A DNA stretch of 64,000 nucleotides from Ulva prolifera (GCA_023078555.1 CM041200.1:1426001-1490000); one strand, 5' to 3'. Shown: positions 1 to 15,000, counted from the first letter of the stretch. Notes: generated by a model from the letters alone, not told the origin. A program made the numbers and translations.

Positions 1-3000
1 GCAGCCGAGGACACATGCCAGCGCCACATGACCTGGTGGTCTGCAGGTGGTGCGGCCGCTGCTGAGATACCACATGCGCTTCCTGTACGACGTGCTGTAC
101 CTGGTGGAGCACCTGTCCAGCCTGCAGCTCAAGTACTTCCAGATGAGCCCCTCCTCGCCCCAGACTGCACACCCCGAGATTGAGGGCGATTCAGCACCGC
201 CGCCCACTGCGGCACGGGGCAGCGCAGATGTGAGCACAGAGCCTCCTCCACCTCTGCAACTGGATCTGCCGATCGACTTCCAGGTACGACATGCTGGCCA
301 CCCCGCCGTCCCTGCGGTCTTGCGCCTACATGTGGCGTTGGCGAGTGGACGATGAGCGCTGCAGGTGACAATCTGGGAGGGTGCGGTGGTGGTGCCTGAG
401 AAGTCCGGCTCACAGCGGGCTGTTGCGGTCACGGCCGAAACGCTCGTTCTGGGCCTGCCCCCCGCGGTGCTGAAGCCCTTCGATGCGGCTCCAGCGGCGG
501 ATGAGGTGCAGCCAAAGTGTGGCAGCGCCGCGCTGTGCCTGCCGCCGGTGCGCTCGATGCTTGCAGAGAGTGCGCACACACTCGCACGCCACCAGGTCAT
601 GACCAAGGTGCGCCACGGCACGGCCGCTGCAGGCAGCAGCAGTGGCGACACTTCTCCGTCGGCGCGCTCCGCGCACCAGGGGGGCATGGACGGCGTGGTC
701 AACTCTGGTGCACGTTTGATGCGTGAATGGTTCCGGGAGAAGTTGAACAAGGCCAAGGACGCAATATCTGGCATCGCCCATCAGGAAGAGGACCACACAC
801 ACGCTGCAGCGCGCACCAGCGCACAGCAGGCGCAGGCGGAAAGCCCCCCTGCCGTGGCGGCGCCTGCCCATGCAGGGCCTGCGGCTCATGCAGCCGCTGC
901 GGCTGAGGCCTCCGGTGGCGGAGATCCGGGTGGCGTGAGGCCTGAAGAGGGATCGCCCGCAGACGCTACAAATCAGACCGGCGGCACAGCAGGTCTGGTC
1001 ATGGACGTGCCGCTCCGGTCGGAGGGCGGCGCGCTTGCTGCGGTCACAGGCGGGCCGCCCGCCAGTGTGGAGGTGCAGCAGCCCAGGCTGCCACCTCCTG
1101 AACGAGACCGAGCGGTCCACTTCTCGAGTGTGCCTGGCGGGGCGCCAGCTGACGATGCAGCAGGGCACAGGGGTGGGCAGGGGCCCGGTCCGCAGGCCGC
1201 CGAGGCGGCTCATGCTGGCGCACCCGCAGAGGCGGCCACGGCAGCGGGGCCAGAGGGCGAAGAGCCTGTGCACACCCCGATGGACACGGGCATTGGGAAC
1301 ATCTCTGAGCCCATGTTTGCGTTTGTCGCCACAGGGTACAAGGTGTGCAGTGCTGAAATGCCATGCATGCAACTGCCTGTGCCACCACGTCTGCCAGCAA
1401 ATCCCGTGCACGTGTTGTCCTGCCGCATCTGGCAAATGCCACAGGCCAGGAGGCGCAACATGTCAGCCTGCAGGTGGGCGTTGGTGCGAGTGAGGCGCGG
1501 CATCTGATGCCACGCGCCACTGCCATGCAGGTGTTTGGGTGCCGGGCTACACACAAAACGGACCATTCGCCTGGCTCTCGCAGCTCCAGCCCTGGCGGTC
1601 TATATGTTCCGCCTGGGGCAGCGAGTGGAGCAGATGCCCGAGTGTCCATGCACAGCAACTGCCTACAGGTTCAAAAGGGCTCCTGTCAATACGGTGACAT
1701 TGTGCGCTCTGTTCCCTGATTGGCGTGTGCATTGCGGTTGTGGCCATGTCACTGTGCATGCCGACAGACCCTGTACCCTGCACATGGCTGTCTTGACAGC
1801 ACATGTCCCTCTGGCGAACACACTATGTTTGAGAAAGCCTGTTGTTCAATCTTTGCCCTGCAGAGTTTGCTGACGCAGGTAGCTATCTCTTCAGAGCAGC
1901 CTCTCACGTTGAGGTAGCGGTCTACCTCAATCCTCCCCATCCCGAGCTGGGAGCCTACCAGATCTTATATGTTAAAGGCTGAATAACGCCAGTTGTAACT
2001 GCGCACAGTGTTGCCGTGCTTCGACTGTTGTGCAAATGTGAGCATGTGTTCCTGCACACCTCATTGTGTCATCTATTCGCATGATGTGGCCCTACACGGA
2101 TTCATGCTGATGAGTTCCTGTTCCTGTTCCCCGCAGCACACCGTGTTCGGAGGCAACACCATCAGAACAATGGCTGGTGTGCTGATCGCAGGTCCCCATC
2201 TTCTCCCGAGGCAACGCCGAGTTTGCGTTTGCTATGCGAGAGGACTTTGCGGTGCACCTGCACCTGGCCAGCAGCCCAGTCTGGGCCTTCTTCAGCCCAG
2301 CCAGCTACTGGAGCATCATCGACACTTGCACTGGTATGTGCCACCACTCTTCGCCGTAGCCCTACACTCCCACCTGCCTGCTGCACACTCGTTCCAGGGA
2401 GGCTCGCTTAGACACTTGGTAGCGTGAGGCACAAGTCATGCAGGTAACTTCCTGGAGAAAAGCCAGCTCAGCCCCGCTCTCCCTCCGCTCCCCTCCAACT
2501 TGCTCCGGCCGTATCGGCCGAGGATCAACATGTGGCCGGCGGCCGCCGATGGGCTGCTGACAACAGTCACTGTCAACTGCGCCAAGTCGCATCTCCTCTT
2601 CCAGGGCGACCCTCAGATCTGGGAGCGTGGACTGCCTCCACGGCACCTGCTGACAGCGCCCCGCGTGCCCTTTGTCCGAGTTCGTCCTCCTGCGCCTGCT
2701 GCCATGCACCTCTGCGTGTGCTGCACTCAACTCCATGCCCGCATCGGCACACCCTGTGCATCTCCCGCCCGCCAGTTGCCACCCCCATCTGCTGCTGATT
2801 TGGCCTGCCAAAGCCTCGTCAACGGCATGTAGCAGCTGCTGCAGGCTTCCGCATTGGCGGTTGTTTGTGTGATTTCTCGCTTGTGTAGGTCGACGCAAAC
2901 AGCTTTGCCCTCTCAGTGCTGGTGACGCAGAAGCAGGGCCTGATAGAGACGTTTGTGCTCGGAGACACGCAGGAATCACACACGTACGACCTCCGCCTCG

Positions 3001-6000
3001 CGCGCTTCCACCTGCTCTACGAGCCCGCGGCGCAGGGGCCCGCTGCGGTGTCAGGGCTGGACCGGCAGAACACCTCCCGAGAGATCACGTCCGAGCAGCG
3101 CCAGATGTCACGAACGACCAGCAACCTGCGGGCTGCAGCCGGCCTTCCCCGGGCTGCCTCCAGCCAGCAGGGAGGGCCTCCCAGCGGTGGTGACACGCAG
3201 GACTCGGTGCGCCCTGTCAGCCTCTGGCGACCTGGCGCTGGCCGAGACCTTCTGCAGCTGCAGGGTCTGGCTCGTGCTCTGGGCTGAGAGGTCGTTGTTG
3301 TGCAGGCGGCGCCAGCACTGGTCTACCTGCAGGACCTACATGAGACTGGGGTGCTGCACACGGGGGACAGTGGTGCCGAGTACAGCGACCGCATCGAGGA
3401 GATCGACAGGCTGCCGCAGCAGAGGCGCGGGGAGGCGCTGCGCGTGCCCATGGTGCACCTGGCGTCAGCCCCGGTCGACCACCACGCGGCGCAAAACGCC
3501 TGGGCTGCACACCTGCCACGGGACCACAAGCCTCAGGTTGCCCTGGAGGCCGCCTTCTGCGTCCAGGTCCGCACGAATCCATACATGCCAGGATCCTGAG
3601 CGTGTGCGCCCTGGCCGGCAAGCGAGGTCCTTGCTGTTCCAGCTGGAACGTCGGTGTGTGTGCAGGGTGACATGACCATGGCACTCGACGTGGCGCTGCG
3701 GCACTTCCAGAGTTTCTGGCCATGGGCTGCAGAGTTCGGCCTGATCGACGCGATCATGTCAATCTTCATGCCGGAAGAGAAGGCCGCGAACGGGCCGGGC
3801 CCGCCGCAGCTGCAGCCGTGGATGTACGTGAACGTCGTCGTCGAGCACGCGCAGGCCCTGGTGCCCCTCACAGGGGACCTCCTGGACGTCGATGCCGCGC
3901 TGAAGACGTGCAAGCCTGACTCGACGCTGGCCAACCTCGTGTCACGCATCACCCGCAACAGCGGAGGCATTGCTAGGATCAGCAAGCAGGTCATGGAGCG
4001 CCCGCGTATGTTTCAGCTGATGTCCCAGGTGACTCCACCCCCCCACACCACCCAGATCCTTGTACGGTCCAGGCAGCTGTCAGGCCCCAGTTGTGGCCAT
4101 GGGGTGCATGTTGATCAGCGCAGGGGTGCATGCAGGCGATGCTGAACAAGCTGATGGACGACGGAGACGTTGAGCCGCTACACCAGCTGCAGCGGGAGGG
4201 TGACTCGCACATGCTGACGACCCCCTTCCTCAGCGCCACGGTGCCGCGCAGCAGCTCAGGCCCGCTCTCCAGGCCGCCGCAGCTGATCCTGCCAGAGGAC
4301 TCACTGAATTCGCAGGCGCACGCGATGCTGCCAGCGAAGGGCGTGCTGGACTCCGCACTGGCCTTCACCGTCCAAGCAATCCGCTACGGCCTCTTCTACG
4401 GAGACGACGGCAAGAGCATCACGGTGCGGCCGCCTCGCAGCAGCCTGCTCTACTACCTGCCTGCCTGGTGCACCGCTGCCTTGCTGCATGCTGCACAGGC
4501 TCTGATGTTGTTGGCGCATGGCTGGCACGAGTAGCATCCGAGCAGACTCGAGGGCGGCATGGCATGACGTCTGAGTGGGCGCGTGGGTTGCAGCTGGCGG
4601 ACGTGTGGAGCGCCGCGGGCCACGCGGTGCACCGCGACGTCTGCATGGAGTGCTGGCTGCTGCCGTGCACGCTCTCCGCAGAGCTGGAGCAGGAGACGCC
4701 GCTGGTGGAGGAGCAGCGCAAGCTGCAGGCCCTGCACAAGGCGGCGATCCGGATCCAGCGGTGGTGGCGGGCCAAGAAGCTGATGATTCGCCTCCGCGAG
4801 ACGGGCATGATCCGCCCAGGTCTGCTCTTTGCCACGCTGTCCTTCAGGCGCACATCTGGTGCTCTGCACACACGGATGTAGCAGCAGGCCACGTGTGGCT
4901 GCGTTGCAGTGTATCAACATGGGGTTGGCCGCCCTGTGTGTGGACATAGCCTGAGTGTGTGATTGCGTGCAGACCTGACGCAGTATGACAGCAGCGACAG
5001 CGCGTCCATGATGGCGTGGGGCGCAGTCAGCGGCCACCTCGGCTCCATGGGAGTCGTGGCCGTGCCGCAGTCAGCCAGCAAGGTTGTGGACGACCTCATC
5101 TACCGCCGCCTGAACCCAGGAGATCGGGAACGTGTGGACCACCTCCTGGCGCAGCAGAAGTGCGGCCCTCTGCCTCTGCTCCCACGCCCCGTGCTGTGAT
5201 GCCCTCGGCAGCTACCTTGAACTGGTGATATGTGCCGCTGTGGTGTGCCTGTGTGCGCAAGTATGCGGTAGGGCAGGTCCTGGTCGACAGAGCAATTGCC
5301 TCTCCTATCTCTGCAGTTGGTCTACGCGGCTTTGATGAAGTTGAGGCAGGCGGGTGGGACCTGCATGGAAACCAATTGCTGAACAAAGCGCCGCCATGCC
5401 GTGCTGCTCTCAGCCCATACCTGCCTTGCATTTGTCTGCAGCAGCTTATATCCAGAATCGCGATCTTCATGGCAAGCTGAGGCCGGCAGCTTCAGCCCGA
5501 GCCGTTCACCAACAGCTGACGCTACCCCTGCTGGAGTGTAGGTCCACGATGGACCTCGGCCTCCCTCTGGGATCCACCAAGCGCTGCCTGAAGCTCCACA
5601 TCGAGTCCTGCTCAGTCCGGATCGCAGTCTCCCACCTCGTCCTGCACCGCCTGCTCAAGGCACATGCCCCCGTCATCATGCAGGCTCTGCAGCAGCCCGG
5701 CTCCACCTCTGACGAGCCACGCAGCACCACTCCTGCGAGGGCGGCCGGAGTTGAAGCCGTCGAGGCCAACCCCTTCCGCCAGAGCTACAACCGCATCGAT
5801 GTGCACATCGAGAACGAGGTCAGCATGTGGCTCTGCAATGATGGCAGCCACAGCTTCGGCGCTCCAGATGTGCTGCAGGTGCCCCACAGCTGCCACGCAC
5901 CTGCTCCTCCACGATGCTCAATTGCGCCAAATACGAGCCACCCGTTTGGGCCACACATGCAACTCGCGCCAGCGTCGCAACCTCCTGGCAGCCTGACGAC

Positions 6001-9000
6001 GTGGCAGTGCATGCAGGGGGCTCTGAGCTGCATGCAACTGCAGGCGGAGGTTGATGTGCTGCGGCCGGATGCGCCGCCCACGGTGCGCGCCCGCGTTGAC
6101 TTGCGCACGTCCATGCGCTTCCTGGACATCGCCTCCGGCGACTGGGAGTGGCTGCTGTGCCCATGGCAGGTCGGTGGGGAGTACCTCTACGTCGCGGCCA
6201 CGGACCCCCACTCCAACGGCACCGCCAAGACGTCGCCCGCCCAGATCATGTCGGTGCAAAGCCGCCAGCACGCCGTCACGCACTTCACGCCCGCCAGCCT
6301 GCTCACCGCCGGTGATGCCGTCGCATACGGAAATGCCCTCATGAAGGAGGAACAGGACAACGGCGGCTCCGGCGGCTCCGGCGGCGGCAAGCCAGTGGGG
6401 AGTGTGTACGCGGCGGTGCTGGGCGTGGACGCACCACCGGCTCGGCCGAGCATGGATGAGCAGATGGCGCTGTCGATGCCGCTGACGGAGCGCATGCCGC
6501 AGCGCTACTGCATCCAGAACCATCTCGGTGCCAACATATGGTACTGGCGGCCTGCGCCGGGGCCACACGCGTCGCTGAGCAAGTACAAGTTGACGCCCGG
6601 GCAGACCCACCAGATGCTGTGCGAGCCGCACTTGGAGCGAGTCATCTTTGCTCAGAACGATGGCCTCCAGGTGCCCGACCCCACACCACCCTGCCTCTCA
6701 CTCACCGATGGGCGTGCTTCGCCGCAATGCCCACGCGTTCACTCCACACCCTTGCAGCGCTGCGAGCTGCTTTCACAGGTTTGCATGAGTTGCAGCTTCA
6801 CAGTCAGATGTGTGCTCTGGGTCGTCTCAAGCACTGCCGTGACGGAGGTTGGGGTGTTTCATAAGAGCGGCCGCACGTGTGCATTGCGTATGCGCTGATG
6901 CAGAGGCCGTGATGGTGCAGGCCCGGCGCATGCATTCCGTGATCTCTCTGCTGGTGGAGGGCAACTGGCTGCCGATCACCAACGTGATCGTGAGCCACGT
7001 CGGCAAGTACCGCTACGCGATGTTCTCACCGCACCAGAGCGCCACCGTGCACGTCATCGTGGACGTGATGCTCGTCGGCCGCACCAAGGTCATCTCCATC
7101 CACTCCAGCGTGTGGCTCGAGAATTCTACCGACCTGCCGCTGTGCGTGCGGCTGCATGTGCCGCCGTCGCTGCTTGCAGTCACCCCGACCGTCGCGCCGC
7201 CGCCGCCGCAGCAGTCAGCGCGCACCGCCTCCGGAGTCTTCCACCCCGGCTGCAGCACCAGCTTCAGTGCGCTGTCGCGTGCGGCGAGCCGCACGCAGGG
7301 CGATATGTTTGGGAAGCGTGCAGCTGAAGGTGAGAGCCGCCGTTTGAGGAGGGACTCGGACAGGTTTGGCAGGTCCACGGAGCCGGGCAGCACGCCTGAT
7401 GTCATGCTGCGCGTCCTGCGGCCGGGGCAGGGGCAGTACCTGCCCTTGGCAGCCATTCTACAGGGCTCGCTCAGCTTCACTGCGCAAGGTGCGTGAGCTT
7501 TCGGTCGCAACTCGGTACTGCCATCTCATCACAGTATGATGCAGCTTGCCGCCTCGAGCGACATCCGCAGGGTGGCGTCAGACGTTTTGGCATCGTACGA
7601 GTCATTCATAAGGCACTCTAGCTGTGATGCAGGGCACTACGAGAACCTGCGGGACGTTCTGCAGCTGACAAACGACCTGTCGGCGCTGCCAGAGCAGCAG
7701 GGCTACCTTCAGTGCATGGCTCTCCCGTCAGCGACCGCAGCTGCCAGTGAGACGCAGCAGCCGCAGCGCGACATCAACCCTGCACGCCTGACACACTTCT
7801 TCCTGCGGGTCAGCAGCAAGATGCGTGCGCACGGAGACCTGGCCACCTTGGCGCAGTTTGAACAGGCAACTCCCCGACGCCCTCAGACATACCTGCCCCC
7901 ATCACAGCACCATGCGCAACTGCTTGCGCCTGTACAAGGGCTTGAGTACCAGCTGGGTGTGCAGGTTGCGACGGAATCTTTCCGGCCCGCCACGTGCGGG
8001 GTGATGGCGGCGGTGACGCTCAAGCCGCCGCTCCGCCTGACCAATGCGTTGCCGTTCCCAGCGACCTTCACGGTGCTGGAGGTGTGGTACGGTGAAGAGG
8101 GCATGCATGCCCAGCCTCGGCTAACAGAGTCGCAGGACGGCCAGCGCGTCGAGTTTGTGTCGAATGTGAAGAATGCGGCCGTGGTGGCTGGGGACTGGAT
8201 CGTCGGCCTGCCGGAGGATCAGAAGCTTCGAGACGCCATCTTTGACAAGTGTAGCCCCATCCACTCACAGGTACTGTGCCAATGTCGCCGCCCGGGCCTT
8301 GCCCCACCTACTCCACTGCTCTGTAGCGTCCTGCTTGCTGAGCCGCACCGTGCCGTGCAGGCAGCATCAGGGACACACCTATCTGGCAGACACATCGTGC
8401 GGGACGTGGAGAAGGGGGCTGCGATGAATCTGTACGCAGACCTGCAGCGAACAATCCTTGTGTTCCTGCACATCCCGGGCTTGCGCATGGGGTCCGCTGT
8501 GTGGTCCGTGCTGAACTGGGGGGCTGCGGACCGCGACCGTGGCTTCAGGTGGGAGGCGCTGCCCCTTGCGGGCCCCTCCGACGCCAAGAAGCTGCCGGAG
8601 CTGCCCCAATTCCTGCACGTTGTGCCGCATGGCGTCACGTTCCAGCAGCGCCGCAGGCAGGTCATGCGGCGGCTCGCAAACAAGATCACGTGTGGCATTG
8701 TGCCCACCAACAAGGGCGTCGCCCGCGGCTTTGAGCCGGTGGCACAGCATCTGGCCGCCGCGACCCACGCGGCGCTCACGGGCATCCGCCGCCTCGACCC
8801 GTCGCCGCATGTGGCGGCAGCGTCAGACACCGTGCAGCACGGCACGCAGAAGCCGGCCCCGCAGGGGCCGGCCCCCGCCGGTGACGCGCGCGGCTCCCAC
8901 AGTAGCGACAGCTCGGCAGAGCTGCCGCCATCCGTCGCCAGTCCCCAGCGGGATGGCTTCGCGGAAGCTGGCCCCAGCACACGCGCACATGCTGCGCGTG

Positions 9001-12000
9001 CTGAGGACGATGACGGCGAGGAGTACAGGGTTCCGGGCACGCGGTACACTGCGGCGCAGGCGCGGCTGCTACTCTCTGCCCTGCATGCGTGGCGCTACGC
9101 GAAGACTGAGCCAGGTACGCGCCGCCCAGTGTGCCCTTCCCAACTCTGCCATGTGTGAGCTGTGTGCAGCCGTGCAGGCACTTGGCCGCTGCAGGTGGTG
9201 ACTAGTTGCGGAGGGTGTGTGTTACAAGGACAAAGCTGGAGTGGCCGGTAGCACGGTCAGGGCAACGAACAAGCATGCCAACGCCACCAGTGCATGCATG
9301 AAAGCAGATGCCGATCCACGTAGCGGAGGGTGTGTGCAGGTCAGCGTGCGCCGAAGTCGTTGTTCCTCGGCATCGCAAACAGCGGCCGCTTGAGCAGCCG
9401 GCAGGCGCACACGCGGCACTGCTGCGAGGTCACAGTGTTCTCGCACTACTGGGTAGCCAGCTCGAGCTGCATGCCGCTCGTCTTCAACGACCGCGCCAAC
9501 ACCAACACGCAGATGACGTTGCCGGACATGCTCGACATGAGCTCCATGACTGCCCCCGGCAGCATCCGCGGTGCGGCCCAGCCTCCTCACGCTGCCCTTT
9601 GCACCAGCGCGTCCCCCAAAATGGCGGCCCCTGCGCACCCTGATTCACCCCCCCCTGCTGTGCTGTGCAGACTTGAAGGCGGAGGAGTCTGGCACAAACC
9701 GCTTCACAGTGCTGCCGTGCCTGCTCAACGAGCAGAGCCGCTTGCGCTTCTGCGTGCCGGAGCGGTACGCGCCCACCGCGCGCCGCGGCCCGTACGGCCG
9801 CAGCGTCAACATCTCCGTCATCGGCGGCCAGCCCACCATCACGCTCACTGGGCCCGACATCCCGGTGGACGAAGCCCTCAGCCAGTTGGGCAGGGACTCC
9901 CCCCAGCACAGCCTGCAGCACCGCGTCCCGGAGCCCTCTCTGGACCACAAAGCACGCGGAGCAAGCCCCGAGGGAAGCCACCGCCCCGCCCGGCAGGCGA
10001 CTGAGATGTCGCTGCTGGACACGCCGCTCGGCACGGAGCGCCTGAGCACCACGGACGAGTCAATCACATTCCTGCTGCCGAGCCAGGGCCAGAATGCGGT
10101 GCAGAGCATTGCGGAGGGCCCTACTCCTGCGCCGTCCGCCGCGTTGACGCTCGCAGCGGCGTCCATTCCGGAGACCGCGCACGAAGGGCCGACCATGTCT
10201 GACTTTGATCACATCCTCACGCCGCACCCGGGAGACGTCAGCGGGGCGGCACGCACTGCACAGCCGGGCGGGACTGATGCCGCGCACGGCGTGCATGCGG
10301 ATGGCGCAGCTGCGGGCTCGCCCGGCCGCGACGGCGAACCTGCACTGGTGCCACCTGCCTGTCGTACGGTCGGCAACGCGATGCCATGGGGCCAAGGCGA
10401 AGCGGCCCACCGCATCGCCACGCCAGCGCAACCAGGTGCTGTCCTTGCCGCGAGTATCCCGGCAAGCTCACACAGCTCTATGAGCAATGGTGGCGGCCCG
10501 CCCGTCCCACCGCTGGCAGCCCCTATATCCCCTGCATCCCCACTCCGACCAGGGCCGGCCACGCCCGCATCAGAGCAGAGTACTGGGCTGGAAGGTGGGG
10601 ACATGGCGCCCCTTCTACAAGGGACACATGCTGCCAGACCGTCGGAGATCTCAGGCACAGCTTCTCTCGAGGCAAAAAGAGGTGCTGCGCCTGCGGGTGC
10701 GGCGCAGCCTGTTGCTGCCCCGCACCCCCTGAAGACCCCCTCTCTGCGCTCGGGCGCGACAGCCCCAGGACAGGGGGGCGCCGCCACTGTGGGGCCCACG
10801 CCGGCCGACCTGGGCAACAGCCCATTCAATTGCGAGGTGCACGAGCCACAGGGGTCGTGCTTTGGCCGTGGCTGCAATGGATCTGTGTTCAACCGGCGTA
10901 CGCGCGTGCGCCGGCAGTATGACATGGCGGTCGAGGTGAACAGCGCATCAGCGCAGTCATGCTTCCGCTTCACCAAGGTCGTGCACGTGCGAGACAAGTA
11001 CATTGTCGAGAACAGGACTGGCGAGATCCTCGAGGTGCGACTCCATCCGCCACTTCGGCTGCTACCTGCCCGCACCCAGCCCCCCTCCCGCTGTGGTTTT
11101 GATTGTGGTATTCTCTGAGGCTCCCACGAAGGGTCTAAGTGTGGTGCAATGTTTGTGCGGGCTCCTAGTCCGTCCTGGATCAGGCTGCCCCCCGGGAGCC
11201 GCTGTCGTGTTGACGTATTGCCGAAAGTGTGTGTGCTGGTGAGCGCAGGTCAAGCAGAAGGGCACGCCCAACCCCGGGGTCCCGTTCGGGCCGATGCGGC
11301 GCTCCGCGTGCCGGCTGCCGCACGGCATGTCAGCGCCGCTGTTCTGGGACGATGACGCCGCGCCCAAGTGCCTCGTCGTGCGGCTTGCGAAGCACAGCAG
11401 CTGGGAGTGGTCCGGCGCCTTTGAGCTGCAGGAGCGTGAGGACTACTTCGGGCTGCGCATCCACCGCCTGTCTGCGGCGGGCGTGCGAGACGGTGTCACC
11501 GTCATTCTTCCCGTCAGCATCGCCGTGGAGCCCTCTGGCGTCGTCCTCGTGTCCTTCAAGTCGCAGCAGAACCTGCCGCCGTACTGCATTCGCAATGCGT
11601 GCACCTCCGTCGCCATCTCCGTGTCTCAAGTGCTGGTGCGGCCTCCTCTGCATCTGCCATCCCTGAGCGTTCACAATGTGGCATTGAACGAGCCGCAAGA
11701 GTGCGGTCCGGTGCGTGGCAGATACGGCAGCATCCAAAGCAGCAGCATCTGCCGTCCTGCAGATCAAACCTTTCACATGCTCAGGCAGTGCACGCAGGCT
11801 GCATACGCAGGCTGCATTTGGGAACGTGTGCAGGGGGATGGCTTCGGGACGGTGCCAGAGCAGCTGGAGCCGGGCAAGGAGGTGCCCTTTGCGTGGGACG
11901 AGCCGATGTGCTCGCACACGCTGAAGATCACTGCGGCTGCACACAACGGCGCCTCTGGCTCGCCGGAGGATGACGTAGAGGCGTCGACGGTGCTCGACAT

Positions 12001-15000
12001 CGATAAGCTGCCGACGAAGCAGGTGGACCCGCTGGTGGTGAAGACGCGGGCCGCCTCGCTGGCTTCGGGGGTGCAGGACCTGCGTAGCCGGGTGGAAGGC
12101 GTGCTCGCAGGAACCGTGGTCCGTGTGGTGCGCTGCCCGCCCAGCCGTGGTTTCCGGCATGCGTCGCTCCACTGATGCACTGGAAAGGCCTGCCCGTCCC
12201 GCAACAACGCGTCGCTTGCTTGTGCTGAGGAAGATCTGCTAGCTGCCTGCGCTGATTTCACACACGCGGCATGTTGGCTGGCTGCATCATGGGGCTTTAA
12301 CGGAGTGGGTATGCATGTCCAACTCTTAATTCTGTGGAAACAGTCGGGCGCTCAACATGCATGCAATTGGCGGGTGGCCACTTGGTCTGCATGCCCAATA
12401 CACACAGGGCGCATGCAGGTTCACATCAACATCTTTGCCGACGGTCCAACCCGCGTCGTGCGATTCACGGACTCCGGGGAGGGCATGGGCCTCGAGGACG
12501 GCATCATCGCCGCGTGGCGCCGCGTGCGCACCATCGAGCAGCAGCTCTCCATCGCCAACCAGCGCTTTGCTGCGCTACGTGGCGGCGCCGGCCTCTCCCG
12601 CCTCGACCTCTTCGGCTCCGCAGTCCCCCGCGAAGTCATGGCCGACACCCTGGCGCGGCCAAGCAGCAGCACCTCCGCACTGCCGCCGCCCGTGCCAGAC
12701 GCCCAGCGCGCTCTTTCGGTGGCCCCGTCTGGTCGCCTGCGACAGCGGACGACGGGAAGCGGCTCGGCAGTGACGGCGCCCGTGGCAGCAGTGGTGATGA
12801 TGCTTGCGGGAGAGCTCACGGTGTCCGTTGTGACCGCGTCGGGTGTGAACGGTAACCTGCTGTTACGGCTTCAGGTCGAACAGCAGCAGCAGCACACGAC
12901 CGTGCTGTGGAACAGCTCGGATCCTTCGTGGGACGAGCCATTCACATTTTCTGAGGTATGCCGCCTCTCCTTTTGTGTCTGCAACCTGTGTGACCGCCAT
13001 CGGGGTGGTGGGGCCTGCAATCCCCCCATGGTGCGGGGCCAATGTCCTTGTGCCTACAGCGCGAGACACAACAGCCATTGTATAGCTAATTTTAAGTAGC
13101 CACCGCACATGCAGACGTGCGCGGCTTCGGAACTGAGGGCGGAGTTGTGGGATATCTGGAGCAAGAACACAGCGGCCAAGGTCGACCAGAAGGACTCCAT
13201 CAACATGCAGACGCTGCTGGAGCACTCGTGCTTCCTCGGCACCGCGCACGTGCCGCTCGCTGAGACACTGCCCGCCGCCGCGCTGCAGGACACCAACAGC
13301 AGCAACGGGCCCCTGCTGCCCGGCAACCGCCACCGTGTTGTGCGCGAGTGTGTGCTCTCACGGCGGCACGGTGGCGATCGCGTGGGAGGTGGGTCTTCCC
13401 TGAGCCCCCACTGCGTCGCTATGAACCAGGTCACCTGTGCCGTTGATACAGGCCTGCCTCCTCTTACATGCTCCGCGGCGGCGTGTGTGGGGCAGTCTCC
13501 TTCAGGTACATGACTGAGCAGCAGTGGTTTGGCCTGACGAACCACCACCGGCCGGTGAAATGTGCCATCTAGCATAGCTGCAGCACTGCAGTGCGCGCTT
13601 GGGGGCCCAGCATAGTATGGGCAGCATGGTAACAACGGCCACACCTGTACAGGGACGATAACTCTTGCGTTTGACTGGAAGATCACAGCTGCCAGCATCC
13701 TGCTGCAAAAGTACAAGGTGCTGAAGCAAGTGCTAGCGACACGCAACGAGATCCTATCGATGCTTGCGCCGCGGCGCCTGGCCGAAAGCGATGGTGCCTT
13801 AGACACGTCCTCCGGTGATGCTGTCACAGCCGACGAGGTGTCGCGCGCTGACCCTGCCCACTGGAAGCTTCCGGGTAAGGCTCACTCCTGTGCAAGGCCG
13901 CGCTCAATGAGAGTGACTGCATCCCGGCGGCCAGGGAGCTGTGCAGACGTCTGTGTTGTCTCGTCAGGACTGGGTGCTGGCTGTGCAAGTACCTGATATC
14001 TCGTTGTGTCCTGTCCGGTGAGGAGTCTGACACCTCGTTGGCGTTGGCGTGCTCATCCCGTGAGCGCGGACGACAGGAAAGTTCACGAACGCGACACATC
14101 TCATCCTGGCTTGCAGGGAGGGGCAAGTGGACGCTGCAGGTGCCACGGCGGCACTTTGATATCATTGTCTCTGTGCTCGAGGTGCAGAACATGCCCTCTC
14201 GCCACGGCATCGGCGCGGCAATCACCGCCAACGACGCGCCGCTGCCGTCCGTGCTGGTGTCCGTGGGCAAAGCGGAGCTCGTGTGGACGGCCATAGAGCG
14301 CGGCAACAGCGCCACCTTTGCCGCTACGGATCGCCGCTCCCTCCGCGACCTCCCCGCCGACGCCACACTCCGCATCGCGCTCGCGGACGGTGAGGAGCGC
14401 CGCAGTGCGAGCACGTGCGGGGCCGTCACGCTGGCCCTGGGCGCGCTCGACCTGTCCACGCCGAAGTACGTGTGGCTGGAGGTGGAGCCCGGCAACGCGG
14501 AGGAGCCGCACGGGCGCACGACCACGCCAGCGGCCGTGCTGCGCATGCTGTCGGACGGCGCCGGGGCGCTCAAGTCAATGTTTGGCGTGGCCTCCACTCC
14601 GCCAGACCTGGGCTTTGATCCGCAGCAGCGCCAGCAGGGCCCGATGCTGGTGCACATGCGCCTGGCGGCCACGGCCCTTGAGGCCGCCGCCCCGACGGTG
14701 ATCGCCGGCATTGACCTCGCCGGCATGGGGCTGCTGGTGAGCTCTGGCTTTGACGAGGAGCTCATGGCCGTCAGCTGCCACTGCCTCGCCATATCCGCGG
14801 AGCTGGCAGAGAGCCAGGCGATGGTGAGCGCATCGGTGCAGAGTGTGCAGATCGACGACCAGTCGCTTGACGCCCGCCAGCCCGTTGTGCTTGCCCGCGC
14901 CAACCCCCTCACCAAAGGTGCCCCCCCCCCACCCCCCAGCCGCTCGTGTCATCCAGAGCTCATGACACAGGTTCTGCTTCTGCCGAGCTGCAGTGCTCAG

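Noticed and set aside
410-1435. Long minus-strand open frame opposite VPS13
   Set aside because: The plus strand carries the VPS13 frame. Antisense frames of this size are expected in GC-rich codon-biased exons, and it has no family motif.
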